DNA of 44,807 nucleotides from an uncultured Lactobacillus sp. (lineage in GTDB: Bacteria; Bacillota; Bacilli; Lactobacillales; Lactobacillaceae). Location: positions 1 to 44,807 of the forward strand of contig NZ_CANBCQ010000019.1 in NCBI RefSeq assembly GCF_947367125.1, given 5' to 3'. Numbering within the stretch: the first letter of the stretch is position 1; every line of letters begins with the position of its first letter. Shown piece by piece: positions 7,251 through 15,461 of this stretch. The position numbers and the translations under genes were made by a program. The notes under the pieces were generated by a model. The model was not told the origin of the DNA. It ran no database searches and saw only the letters and a list, made by a program, of their open reading frames with translations.

Positions 7251-8960
7251 ATGACAAATACAATTATTGAATTCAAAGACTTTTCATTTCAATATGATAG
7301 CCAAGCCGAACCAACATTAAAGCATCTTAATTTAGCAATTAATCAGGGCGAAATGCTCTTAATTGCTGGACCATCAGGTTCCGGTAAGTCTACGATCGGT
7401 CACTGCATCAATGGTTTAATTCCCAACATAGATACTGGTAACATTACTGGTGAATGTATTATCAATGGTAAAAATATTCAAGAAACCAATTTATTTGATC
7501 TTTCTTTTATCACTTCAACTATTCTGCAAGATACTGATAGTCAGTTTATTGGTTTAACTGTTGGTGAAGACATTGCTTTTGCCTTAGAAAACGACTGTCA
7601 ACCACAAAACCGAATGAAACAAATCGTTCATCGTTGGGCTGATGAATTAGGAATCGAACATTTACTAAAACAGGCACCACAAAACTTATCCGGTGGGCAA
7701 AAACAAATCGTTGCCTTAGCTGGCGTAATGGTTGACGAATCACCTATTCTGCTTTTTGATGAACCACTGGCTAATTTAGATCCCGCTTCAGGGATGAAAA
7801 CAATGGCGTTAATTAATCGAATTCAAAAAGAATTAAACGCAACAGTCATTATTATTGAACATCGCTTGGAAGAAGTGATGAGTCAACCACTAGACCGGGT
7901 TATTTTAGTTAATGATGGAAAAATCGTAGCTGATAAAACGCCTAATGATTTACTACATAATAATTTATTAGAAAAAAACGGCGTACGTAATCCCCTTTAT
8001 CTAAGTGCACTTAAAAAGGCACAAATTGATCTAAATCAGATTCCTGATTTAACTTCAGTTAATGCTTTACCTGACGATCGTGAAATCGCCAGGAAATTAC
8101 AAAATTGGCAAGACAAGATCACCATTACCGGTGAAAAGGAAGAAACGCATTCTTTATTAGAACTAAAGGGTGTCGGTCATCGCTATAATAAATTACAAGT
8201 TCACCCATTACATGATGTAACAACAACCATTAATCAAGGTGATTTTATCTCAATTGTTGGTCAAAATGGTGCAGGCAAAACCACTCTTTGCCGCATTATT
8301 TGTGGTTTTATTAGCAATGAAGGCCTAATTTCATTTAACGGTGATGATCTGAAACAATATTCCATCAAAGAGCGTTCCGATAAAATTGGCTATGTCATGC
8401 AAGATCCTAACCAAATGATTTCTCAAAAAATGATTTTTGACGAAGTTGCGCTGGGCTTACGTTTACGTGGCTACGAGGAAAATGAAATTCAAACTAAAGT
8501 TTATGAGACACTGAAAATTTGTGGTCTCTATCCTTATCGTCATTGGCCTATTTCTGCCTTATCTTTTGGTCAGAAAAAGCGAGTGACAATTGCAGCGATT
8601 CTAGTTCTGGACCCTGAATTGTTAATTTTAGATGAACCAACTGCCGGTCAAGATTGGCAAACTTATACTGAAATCATGAATTTCTTAAAGCAACTCAACC
8701 AGCAAGGTAAAACAATCATGATTATCACTCATGATATGCACCTCATGATGGAATATACCAATCGCTCTTTAGCTTTTGCCGAAGGAACTTTGATTGCCGA
8801 CACAGATCCAATTAAATTATTAACCGAGAAAGCTTTAATTAAAAAGGCGGCGTTAAAGCGTACTTCATTGTATGAACTTGCAGTGAAATACCGCCTAAAG
8901 GAACCTAACACCTTTGTTCGCGCTTATATTGATGCAGAAAGGGATGAAAAACATGCATGA
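7251..8960 (+). CDS. ECF transporter duplicated ATPase (EcfA-A' fusion)
   Basis: A 569-residue protein with two ABC ATPase domains in one chain, powering the ECF importer. First domain: Walker A GPSGSGKST (40-48), signature LSGGQ (146-150), Walker B LLFDEP (167-172). Second domain: Walker A GQNGAGKT (337-344), signature LSFGQ (437-441, the usual ECF variant), Walker B LILDEPTAGQD (458-467). In most Firmicutes EcfA1 and EcfA2 are separate proteins shared by many S components; a fused pair with its own S and T genes indicates a dedicated (group I) transporter. The stop overlaps the next start by 8 bp. Confidence 0.92.
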   Translation: MTNTIIEFKDFSFQYDSQAEPTLKHLNLAINQGEMLLIAGPSGSGKSTIGHCINGLIPNIDTGNITGECIINGKNIQETNLFDLSFITSTILQDTDSQFIGLTVGEDIAFALENDCQPQNRMKQIVHRWADELGIEHLLKQAPQNLSGGQKQIVALAGVMVDESPILLFDEPLANLDPASGMKTMALINRIQKELNATVIIIEHRLEEVMSQPLDRVILVNDGKIVADKTPNDLLHNNLLEKNGVRNPLYLSALKKAQIDLNQIPDLTSVNALPDDREIARKLQNWQDKITITGEKEETHSLLELKGVGHRYNKLQVHPLHDVTTTINQGDFISIVGQNGAGKTTLCRIICGFISNEGLISFNGDDLKQYSIKERSDKIGYVMQDPNQMISQKMIFDEVALGLRLRGYEENEIQTKVYETLKICGLYPYRHWPISALSFGQKKRVTIAAILVLDPELLILDEPTAGQDWQTYTEIMNFLKQLNQQGKTIMIITHDMHLMMEYTNRSLAFAEGTLIADTDPIKLLTEKALIKKAALKRTSLYELAVKYRLKEPNTFVRAYIDAERDEKHA

Positions 8961-9786
8961 TGAGAGCCAAATTTTAGGATATCAACCGGGCAATTCCTTT
9001 ATCTATCAATTAAACGCTACAACTAAATTAGTTTTCATGCTCTTAGTCTCAATTGCTTGTATGATTACCTACGATACTAGATTTTTGATCGCTATTTGTG
9101 TCTTATCAATTTTCCTATTCAAAGAAGCCAAGATCAAATGGTCGCAAATTTCTTTTATCGTAAAACTTATTGTTGCTTTTATGATCCTAAACCTAATCTT
9201 TGTTTTTATTTTTCAACCTAGCTATGGTGAAAGTATCTATTATTCTAAGAGTATCCTTATTCATGCCGGTTACTTTACCCTGACTCTGCAAGAAGTATTT
9301 TATTTATTCAACCTTTTCTTAAAATATGTCTGCTCAATTCCAATCGTGCTTTTATTCTTGCTGACGACTAATCCTAGTCAATTTGCCGCCTCACTGAATA
9401 AAATTGGCATTAGTTATAAGATTTCTTATGCCGTTTCATTGGCTTTACGTTATATTCCAGACATTCAAAATTCTTACTGGGATATTTCAGCTGCACAACA
9501 AGCCCGTGGAATTGAGTTATCTAAAAAGGCTAGCCTAGGTAAGCGAATTAAAGGAACATTGAACATTATTATGCCTTTAATTTTTTCTAGCTTAGAGCGA
9601 ATTGATGCCATTTCAACTGCCATGCAATTGCGCCGTTTCGGCTCAAAGAAAAAACGCACCTGGTATGTTACTCAATCATTTAAAAAAGAAGATTACTTAG
9701 TAATGATTGCCGCTGTTATCCTGGTATTAATCGTTATCGTTTTATGGCAACTTAACCACGGAAGATTTTATAATCCGTTTATCTAA
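8953..9786 (+). CDS. ECF transporter transmembrane T component
   Basis: A 277-residue membrane protein (PF02361 type) that couples the ATPase to the S component. The two coupling motifs are visible: A-R-G in AQQARGIEL (184-186) and the related QLRRFG (225-230). ATG 8953 is preferred because AAGGGA sits eight bases upstream and the start overlaps the ATPase stop as ATGCATGA; ATG 8944 would put the RBS directly against the codon. Last gene of the three-gene ECF unit, followed by a shared terminator. Confidence 0.9.
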   Translation: MHDESQILGYQPGNSFIYQLNATTKLVFMLLVSIACMITYDTRFLIAICVLSIFLFKEAKIKWSQISFIVKLIVAFMILNLIFVFIFQPSYGESIYYSKSILIHAGYFTLTLQEVFYLFNLFLKYVCSIPIVLLFLLTTNPSQFAASLNKIGISYKISYAVSLALRYIPDIQNSYWDISAAQQARGIELSKKASLGKRIKGTLNIIMPLIFSSLERIDAISTAMQLRRFGSKKKRTWYVTQSFKKEDYLVMIAAVILVLIVIVLWQLNHGRFYNPFI

Positions 9787-9796
9787 ATCAACATTA

Positions 9797-9823
9797 AAAG
9801 GACCGCTAATGCTAACGGTCCTT
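9797..9823. terminator. Terminator shared by ECF operon and convergent small gene
   Basis: Stem AAGGACCG / CGGTCCTT around a loop that itself contains GCTAATGC. T-rich on both outer sides; it overlaps the stop codon of the minus-strand 53-codon gene. Confidence 0.75.
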
Positions 9824-9973
9824 CTTTGTATGCTTCTTTTTTCGATGATCATCTTCAGTGACAATTTCTGGTTTCTTTGGAATCGGTGGTGTAATCACTT
9901 CGTAATTACGTAAGCGGCGCTCTAAATAATCATCCAGTCGCTCTTGCATATTTTCATGTACAATAATTGCCAT
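9812..9973 (-). CDS. Small charged protein, 53 aa, unknown function
   Basis: A 53-codon reading frame, ATG at 9973, preceded by GGCAGGCGG as a plausible RBS. The peptide starts MAIIVHENMQERLDDYLERR and ends in a lysine-rich tail (RKKKHTKKDR), with a proline-rich middle (TPPIPKKPEIV). It lies 31 bp after the UPF0756 gene on the same strand and ends in a terminator, so the two probably form one transcript. Codon pattern and signals suggest a real small gene. No function is recognised. Confidence 0.55.
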   Translation of the reverse strand: MAIIVHENMQERLDDYLERRLRNYEVITPPIPKKPEIVTEDDHRKKKHTKKDR

Positions 9974-10004
9974 TTAAACCGCCTGCCTTTTTCACCATTA
10001 TAAC

Positions 10005-10460
10005 TCAAAAATGTAGATTAAACAGTGTAACCACCAAGTAAGTCATCCCACTGGCAATTACGGGACCTGCTGCTACTCCTTTAAAGGCAACAACTCCAAT
10101 AATTGTTCCCAGAACTAATGCAACAGTGACTTGTGGCACCGCTGCTAATTGATCAACACCGTAACGTGATAAGATTGCAACTGCTATCCCTGCTAAAATA
10201 GCAATCCAACCTGCTGGTGATTTAAAAGTTTTGATTAAATCTTTAAAACCAATTTGCCCTGTCGCAATTGGAACTAGAATTGCCACTGAAATAAGCGTAA
10301 CGCCCCAATTGATCCCTTTAGCTTGAATCGTAGGCAACCATTTACTAGTAAATGGCAACAATTTGAAAAGCATTACCACTCCGGTAGCAATAATCAGTGA
10401 CATGTTCTTTCCTACCAATGCAACGACTAAAACTAATGCTAAAAATAGCCAACTTTCCAT
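10005..10460 (-). CDS. UPF0756 (DUF441) membrane protein
   Basis: A 151-residue hydrophobic protein with about four membrane segments, closely matching the UPF0756/DUF441 family: the N-terminal [19 protein letters not shown] and the C-terminal [15 protein letters not shown] are family-like. The function of the family is unknown. Start ATG 10460 after AAAGGGAG. A TATAAT (minus strand, 10519-10524) lies about 60 bp upstream and is the likely -10. The small 53-codon gene follows. Confidence 0.85.
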   Translation of the reverse strand: MESWLFLALVLVVALVGKNMSLIIATGVVMLFKLLPFTSKWLPTIQAKGINWGVTLISVAILVPIATGQIGFKDLIKTFKSPAGWIAILAGIAVAILSRYGVDQLAAVPQVTVALVLGTIIGVVAFKGVAAGPVIASGMTYLVVTLFNLHF

Positions 10461-10570
10461 TTATAACTCCCTTTAACTTTTATTTTTGTGCTGTTTACTT
10501 ACTTTATCAAAAAAATAGATTATAGACAAAATTTCGAGCTTAAATAAGTGAAAAATGATTCGAGCTGTGT

Positions 10571-10643
10571 CATAATAAAGATACTCAGATATAAATATAT
10601 GTATACGCGCCACCTATCCCAGCGGATAGGTGGTTTATTTTTG
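10571..10643 (+). ncRNA. Candidate orphan small RNA with its own promoter and terminator
   Basis: On the plus strand an extended -10 TGTCATAAT (CATAAT at 10571-10576) has a 4/6 -35 (GTGAAA, 10548-10553) at 17 bp. About 35 bases downstream is a perfect hairpin CCACCTATCC-CAGC-GGATAGGTGG (10610-10633) followed by TTTATTTTT, a classic terminator. No plus-strand protein gene ends here, since both neighbours are on the minus strand. The product would be an RNA of roughly 60 nt starting near 10583. The only ATG inside has no RBS. The rest of 10461-10720 holds the UPF0756 promoter and the citF terminator. Confidence 0.4.
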
Positions 10644-10650
10644 CATAAAA

Positions 10651-10682
10651 ATAAGTTCAATCCCATATAAGATTGAACTTAT
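10651..10682 (-). terminator. Terminator of the citCDEF operon
   Basis: Perfect 12-bp stem ATAAGTTCAATC / GATTGAACTTAT with an 8-base loop, followed on the minus strand by TTTTTAT. It lies about 40 bp after the citF stop. Confidence 0.85.
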
Positions 10683-10720
10683 CAATATACTTACTGATTA
10701 ACTAAAATTTAAGCAATAAA

Positions 10721-12262
10721 CTAATCTTTAATTTCTTTAATTGCATCAATAACTGTACCATCACGATATTCAACCAAAGCAACTGTACGATCAGTATATT
10801 CAAGTTTCTTAGGCACACCTACTTGTTTTTCTGCCATCTTTTGCAAATCCTTAATATCTAAGATCTGCAATCCTGGAACATTCTTAAATGCTTCAATCAA
10901 GTCTTGGCGAGCAGGATTAATTGCAATGCCTCGTTCAGTTACTAAGACATCAATTGATGAACCTGGAGTAACTACAGTCTCAACACTAGGAACTACTGTA
11001 GCATTTCTACCACGAACGAGTGGAGCCGTAATAATCGTCATCTTAGCACCAGCAGCTGAATCTTGGTGACCACCAACCGCACCACGAATGACACCATCTG
11101 AACCGGTCATTACGTTAACATTGAAGTCAGTGTCAATTTGCAAGGCTGATAAGATTGAAACATCAAGATTGTTTACAACAGCACCCTTGTTATGTGGATC
11201 GGCATACCAAGAAGCATCAATTTCTTGTTGATTACGGTTCTTAGCCATGGAAGCAGCAGCACCCTTATCGAAGTCCTGCACATCCATTACTTTTCTGACT
11301 AATCCTTCTTCAAGTAAATCAGTAGTTGGCTTAGTAATCCCACCAACAGCAAAAGAAGCAGTGATTCCCTTGTCAATCATCGCTTGACGAAGGTAACGAG
11401 TAACTGCCAAAGCAGCACCACCGGAACCAGTTTGGAAGCTAAAGCCTTCCTTGAAGTATGGTGAGTTAACGATTACTTGGTTAACCATTTGGGCAATCTT
11501 CAATTCCTTAGGGTCCTTAGTGAAACGAGTAGCACCGGAACCAATCTTGTCAGGATCACCGATCTTGTCTACCTTAACGATGTAGTCAACTTGGTCTTGT
11601 TTGATTGAAGCAGGGGTGTTGGGATAAGGAACAATATTATCAGTCAAAAGTACAACCTTGTTAGCATATTGAGCATCCATCAATGCATAACCCAATGAAC
11701 CAAAGACTGCATCCCCTTCTTGACCGTTAGCATTACCAGCTGGGTCAGAAATTGGCACACCTAAAAAGGCTACATCAATCTTAATTTCACCTTCTTCAAT
11801 TGAACGAGCACGGTTGCCATGTGAACGGAAAATAACTGGGTTCTTTAAGCCACCATGTGAAACAAAGTCGCCGAGTGAACCACGCATCCCAGAAGAAGTA
11901 ATATTAGTGATAACCCCCTTCTTGATAGCTTCAATAATCTTATCATTCATTACACCAGTCAATGATGATGGTGCCAAAGTTAAGTCCTTGTAGCCTAACT
12001 TAATGATTAAGTCCATTACCTTGTTAAAGGCAAAATCACCATTTCTGAAGTGGTGGTGGAAGGAAATCGTCATGCCATCTTTCAAGTTATCCTTGATTAC
12101 TTGCTCAAGTGAATCAACAACTTTATCTTGACCAGTAGTTACTCTAACCTTTGGTGCAACTCTTTGTTCTTCAGGGTGACCAATATCAGTTGTTTCATAA
12201 GGTTTTAGGTTTAATTCATTCATTAAGTCGTCTGGTAATTGACGTTTTACATTATTCTCCAA
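10721..12262 (-). CDS. citF: Citrate lyase alpha subunit (citrate-ACP transferase)
   Basis: About 513 residues. CitF exchanges the acetyl group on the lyase acyl carrier protein for citrate, the first half of citrate cleavage to acetate and oxaloacetate. The sequence shows the family pattern, for example FHHHFRNGD near the start, the GSLG/GANA-rich core and the [15 protein letters not shown] segment near the C-terminus. The frame opens at ATG 12283, but AGGAGG lies inside that stretch, nine bases before a TTG at 12262. The protein starting there ([12 protein letters not shown]) matches the length of known CitF, so TTG 12262 is preferred. It overlaps the citE stop by 11 bp. Last gene of the citCDEF unit. 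Confidence 0.9.
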   Translation of the reverse strand: MENNVKRQLPDDLMNELNLKPYETTDIGHPEEQRVAPKVRVTTGQDKVVDSLEQVIKDNLKDGMTISFHHHFRNGDFAFNKVMDLIIKLGYKDLTLAPSSLTGVMNDKIIEAIKKGVITNITSSGMRGSLGDFVSHGGLKNPVIFRSHGNRARSIEEGEIKIDVAFLGVPISDPAGNANGQEGDAVFGSLGYALMDAQYANKVVLLTDNIVPYPNTPASIKQDQVDYIVKVDKIGDPDKIGSGATRFTKDPKELKIAQMVNQVIVNSPYFKEGFSFQTGSGGAALAVTRYLRQAMIDKGITASFAVGGITKPTTDLLEEGLVRKVMDVQDFDKGAAASMAKNRNQQEIDASWYADPHNKGAVVNNLDVSILSALQIDTDFNVNVMTGSDGVIRGAVGGHQDSAAGAKMTIITAPLVRGRNATVVPSVETVVTPGSSIDVLVTERGIAINPARQDLIEAFKNVPGLQILDIKDLQKMAEKQVGVPKKLEYTDRTVALVEYRDGTVIDAIKEIKD

Positions 12263-13166
12263 TGTAATTGCCCTCCTCATCAATCAAGTTTGAAGCCTTA
12301 GCAGTTTGAAGGACTCTAGTAGCCTTTTCAACAACTGGCTTGTCAACCATCTTACCGTTCATTGAAATTACGCCGCTGCCTTTAGCTTTAGCTTCACGAA
12401 TTGCATTTTGAACGTTTTGTGCATCTTCAATTTCTTCTTTAGTTGGATTAAAGACTTTGTTAACCATGGCAATTTGGCGTGGGTTAACCAAACTCTTACC
12501 ATCGTAACCTAATTCATGAATATAGTTAGTTTCACGATAGAAGCCTTCAGTATCCTTCATATTAGAAAAGACAGTATCAAAGGCATAAACATCAGCGCTA
12601 CGAGCTGCTTGTAAAACCATGTTACGTGCAAATTCAAGTTCACGACCGTCTGGGTAACGATGAGTATGCATATCAGCGGTATAGTCTTCACCAGAAACAG
12701 CCAAGCCCATCATTAATGGCGTACTTTCTGCAATTTCAGGAGCGTGCAAAACACCTTTAGCTGATTCAATAGCGGCCATCACACCAATGGTGCCCCTTTC
12801 AATGCCAAATTCATCTTCCCAGTGTTCGATATCCTCAACCAACTTTTGAATCATGGCAGCTGATTCAGTCTTGGGTAAACGAATAACGTCAACACCGGCT
12901 TTGACCATGGCCTTTACATCTTCATCGTAGAATGGTGTATCTTGACCATTAACCCGGACTACAATTTCACTACCGCCAAAATCGACCGTCTTAATTGCTT
13001 CATAAACAAGCATTCTAGCAGCATCTTTTTCAGTTAAAGAAACTGAGTCTTCCAAGTCAAGCATAATTGAATCTGCGCCATAAATTCCTGCATCTTTAAT
13101 CATGGCTGGATTATTACCTGGCACAAACATCATCGTCCGACGCAAACGATTCTTAACGTAAGTCAT
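12252..13166 (-). CDS. citE: Citrate lyase beta subunit (citryl-ACP lyase)
   Basis: A 304-residue enzyme of the HpcH/HpaI aldolase superfamily, which splits citryl-ACP into oxaloacetate and acetyl-ACP. Conserved pieces are visible: [12 protein letters not shown] near residue 10 (nucleotide/CoA contact), the acidic LDLEDSV motif near 37-43 and the AAIESAKGV metal-site region near 131. Its ATG overlaps the citD stop as TAATG, typical of translational coupling. The beta subunit acts in the cytoplasm in a complex with CitD and CitF. Confidence 0.93.
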   Translation of the reverse strand: MTYVKNRLRRTMMFVPGNNPAMIKDAGIYGADSIMLDLEDSVSLTEKDAARMLVYEAIKTVDFGGSEIVVRVNGQDTPFYDEDVKAMVKAGVDVIRLPKTESAAMIQKLVEDIEHWEDEFGIERGTIGVMAAIESAKGVLHAPEIAESTPLMMGLAVSGEDYTADMHTHRYPDGRELEFARNMVLQAARSADVYAFDTVFSNMKDTEGFYRETNYIHELGYDGKSLVNPRQIAMVNKVFNPTKEEIEDAQNVQNAIREAKAKGSGVISMNGKMVDKPVVEKATRVLQTAKASNLIDEEGNYIGE

Positions 13167-13459
13167 TAGAGCACCTCCAAATCTGGCTTATCTGATGTTT
13201 CAGTTGCCCGTTGAGCAGCGGCTAAAGTACGGGCCTTAATTACACAATCAAGTGCTCCCTTGTCTGTTGCCTTAACCTTAACATTTTCTAAACCATAAGC
13301 CTTTAAAGTATCAGTAATCACTTTTTTAATTTGATCACCGTATGTCTTTTTAACTTCTGATTCGAGATCAATATCAATTCCATTGGTTCCTTTAGAAATC
13401 ATAATTTGAATATCTGAACTTTCAAGTGTTCCAGCGACCGCTGTCGTTTTAATTTCCAT
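13166..13459 (-). CDS. citD: Citrate lyase acyl carrier protein (gamma subunit)
   Basis: A 97-residue carrier that bears the 2'-(5''-phosphoribosyl)-3'-dephospho-CoA arm of citrate lyase. The attachment serine is in the conserved GTLESSD motif; Ser14 corresponds to the modified residue of known CitD proteins. ATG 13459 follows AAAGGAATG and overlaps the citC stop by 11 bp. The cofactor needs CitG (synthesis) and CitX (attachment), neither of which is in this window. Confidence 0.93.
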   Translation of the reverse strand: MEIKTTAVAGTLESSDIQIMISKGTNGIDIDLESEVKKTYGDQIKKVITDTLKAYGLENVKVKATDKGALDCVIKARTLAAAQRATETSDKPDLEVL

Positions 13460-14504
13460 TAATATTCATTCCTTTCTCAATCCTCGATTGCAACTCCGGC
13501 ATGTTTTTCTTAATAAATTTATATGTCGTTTCTGGTACAAATTTATTGATTTCTCTCAAATTACCATCCTTGATTAGCTGTCTAACCTTGTTGGCAGTGA
13601 CAATTTGATCATCTTTTTGCAAACGATCAATTACGATTACTTCAATATCGGGTCCTAGTTCATGAGCCAAGCTAACATTATAATAATGGGTTGTTCTTGA
13701 AATAGGTTCTTTGCCAATATACCGCCGGGTAATATTAAGAGCTGGGGCAATTTGCTTCTTGAAAACAGCTGCATCAATTGCTGTTTGAACTGTAATTAGA
13801 TCATCCGGTGATTTCAAAAAGTATGCAGGGAAAGTAGCAGGAGAAACCATATAGTCACTGCCTGAAACTACTTTGACATTAGTAAATTCCTTCGTCCCCT
13901 CTTGTACTAACTTAAAACGTTCATCAAAGCTAAAAAGTGAGACATCATTGGCGACTACGAAAACATAAACCAAATCATTTTCTTCACTTGCTCTTTTAAC
14001 TAAGTGCTCATGTCCCAGGGTAAAAGGATTAGCATTCATCACAATTGCTGCTACTTTTTTATGTTCTTGATCCTCAACTTTAGGAATTTCAGCCACAAAA
14101 TCAGTCACATCAGGTGTCCCATTTTCTAAAAACGCTGCCTGATCTGTTTTAGCTAAAAGGTTAAAATGTAAATGTTCAAAACTTTCTGCATATTTAGCTT
14201 TAGTGAAGACAAATGAATGAAAAATACCTTCATTGGTTAAATATTGAGATAAAGCAGTGACCACTTTATTAAAACGTGCCCCTTGTTCTCCCTCATCATT
14301 TTTAACGCCAATATATTTCAAGACATTACCAGCTACACTACCGGTTCCAACTAAGTTGCCTTCATCGTTTTCCAAACCAATAGTATGGTCAAGCACATCA
14401 ACTTCACGCTCACTAAAATCATGCAAGCCCAAAGACGACAAAAGCTCTTCCCACTTTTGCTTAGTCGAATTATTGTTCAAAAACAAGTCAACGACTTTAT
14501 CCAT
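13449..14504 (-). CDS. citC: [Citrate lyase] ligase, acetylates CitD arm
   Basis: A 351-residue enzyme that uses ATP and acetate to charge the thiol of the CitD prosthetic group, switching citrate lyase on. The N-terminal part (about 1-125) is an acetyltransferase-like domain. The C-terminal part is a nucleotidyltransferase, with the phosphate-binding NPFTLGHEHLV motif (about 157-167) and an ISRTT motif matching the second T-x-x-H-type ATP site. First gene of citCDEF: ATG 14504 after AAGGTGG. A strong cre-like site and a -10 lie 25-45 bp upstream, which points to glucose repression. Confidence 0.93.
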   Translation of the reverse strand: MDKVVDLFLNNNSTKQKWEELLSSLGLHDFSEREVDVLDHTIGLENDEGNLVGTGSVAGNVLKYIGVKNDEGEQGARFNKVVTALSQYLTNEGIFHSFVFTKAKYAESFEHLHFNLLAKTDQAAFLENGTPDVTDFVAEIPKVEDQEHKKVAAIVMNANPFTLGHEHLVKRASEENDLVYVFVVANDVSLFSFDERFKLVQEGTKEFTNVKVVSGSDYMVSPATFPAYFLKSPDDLITVQTAIDAAVFKKQIAPALNITRRYIGKEPISRTTHYYNVSLAHELGPDIEVIVIDRLQKDDQIVTANKVRQLIKDGNLREINKFVPETTYKFIKKNMPELQSRIEKGMNINGN

Positions 14505-14528
14505 AAACTACCACCTTACCATTTCACA

Positions 14529-14550
14529 AGTAATCGTTTTCACTAATATA
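14529..14550 (-). promoter_or_regulatory. citC promoter -10 with cre-like site
   Basis: Read on the minus strand, TATATT (14545-14550) is the probable -10; no good -35 is seen at 17 bp (TTGAAA is 22 bp away). Three bases downstream TGAAAACGATTACT (14529-14542) matches the CcpA consensus TGWAANCGNTNWCA at 13 of 14 positions. It covers the expected start of transcription, a position where CcpA blocks initiation. Confidence 0.55.
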
Positions 14551-14586
14551 GTTTACTCTCTTATTTTTACTATTTCAATTTTACAA

Positions 14587-15378
14587 CTAATTTTTTAACT
14601 TTTTCAAAAATCTACTTATAATTTGATGAGTTTTCTTTGGTTGTTCTGCTTGAGGTAAATGCCCACACTCCGGTATAATCGCTGTTTCAACATCTTGATT
14701 TAGCAGCTTAACTGCCTGAGTAAATTCCGGATTGAAAAATGGTGATTTTTCACCAGCAATTACTAGCATTGGAACTGGCATGTCAAGAATCATATCACGC
14801 CAATCCTGTTCCGCATGTTCAACCAAGCAATTATAATTTTCAACCGGATCATAAGGAAATTCCTGGTATTCTTTTTTAGCTGCTAAAAACATTTTTTCAT
14901 CAATATGGTGATAAAAAGCTTTGCCAAAATCAAATTTAAGCATATCTGGATAATTATCCCAGATTAAATCCTTAAACCCATACTTCCAGCTCTTATCCGC
15001 AATCATCTTAGGAGATTGGTCCAAATCAACCATGGCTTTTAGACGCCCTTTACCATAAATTGATAAGTAAGCCCAAAGATTAGCAGCTCCCATTGAATTA
15101 CCAATTGCCACTACATCATGTAAATCAAGCTTGATCAATAACTCTTCTAAATCAACAGCGTGGCGACTGATTCGTTGTCCTCGGTATGTGCGTTGCGATT
15201 GCCCTTGATTACGTGGATCAAGCATCACAAACCGATAGTCATCTTTAAACAAATCAATTAAGTCTTGCCACATTTGACATGATCCACCAATCCCAGGAAT
15301 CCCAAGTAAAACTGGCTTATCTTCCTCACCAGTATCAGTATAGTGCAAAAGCACATCATCATTGGTTTTAAATTTCAT
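14587..15378 (-). CDS. Alpha/beta hydrolase, substrate unknown
   Basis: A 263-residue alpha/beta hydrolase. The nucleophile elbow is GNSMG with Ser95; the oxyanion region is GIPGIGG (about 26-32); the late His is in ECGHLPQAEQP near the C-terminus and the acid is probably the Asp/Glu near AGEKSPF. ATG 15378 is chosen because AGAAGAG precedes it; the upstream extension reads back through the terminator of the carrier gene and is not credible. It sits between the carrier gene and citC, but a terminator separates it from the former, so it is probably its own unit. The family cannot tell esterase from lactonase or C-C hydrolase. Confidence 0.8.
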   Translation of the reverse strand: MKFKTNDDVLLHYTDTGEEDKPVLLGIPGIGGSCQMWQDLIDLFKDDYRFVMLDPRNQGQSQRTYRGQRISRHAVDLEELLIKLDLHDVVAIGNSMGAANLWAYLSIYGKGRLKAMVDLDQSPKMIADKSWKYGFKDLIWDNYPDMLKFDFGKAFYHHIDEKMFLAAKKEYQEFPYDPVENYNCLVEHAEQDWRDMILDMPVPMLVIAGEKSPFFNPEFTQAVKLLNQDVETAIIPECGHLPQAEQPKKTHQIISRFLKKLKN

Positions 15379-15429
15379 TTTTACTCTTCTTTCATCTTTT
15401 TTATTACTAACCCATATTATGACGCGAAA

Positions 15430-15456
15430 AAGCAATCTAGCTAAGCCAGATTGCTT
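15430..15456 (-). terminator. Terminator after the DASS carrier gene
   Basis: Stem AAGCAATCT / AGATTGCTT just after the carrier stop, followed on the minus strand by TTTTT. Confidence 0.85.
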
Positions 15457-15461
15457 AATTT

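Noticed and set aside
14505-14598. Plus-strand frame opposite citC extending through its promoter (14257-14598)
   Set aside because: It is antisense to citC, has no RBS, and its codon pattern is the mirror of a conserved gene.
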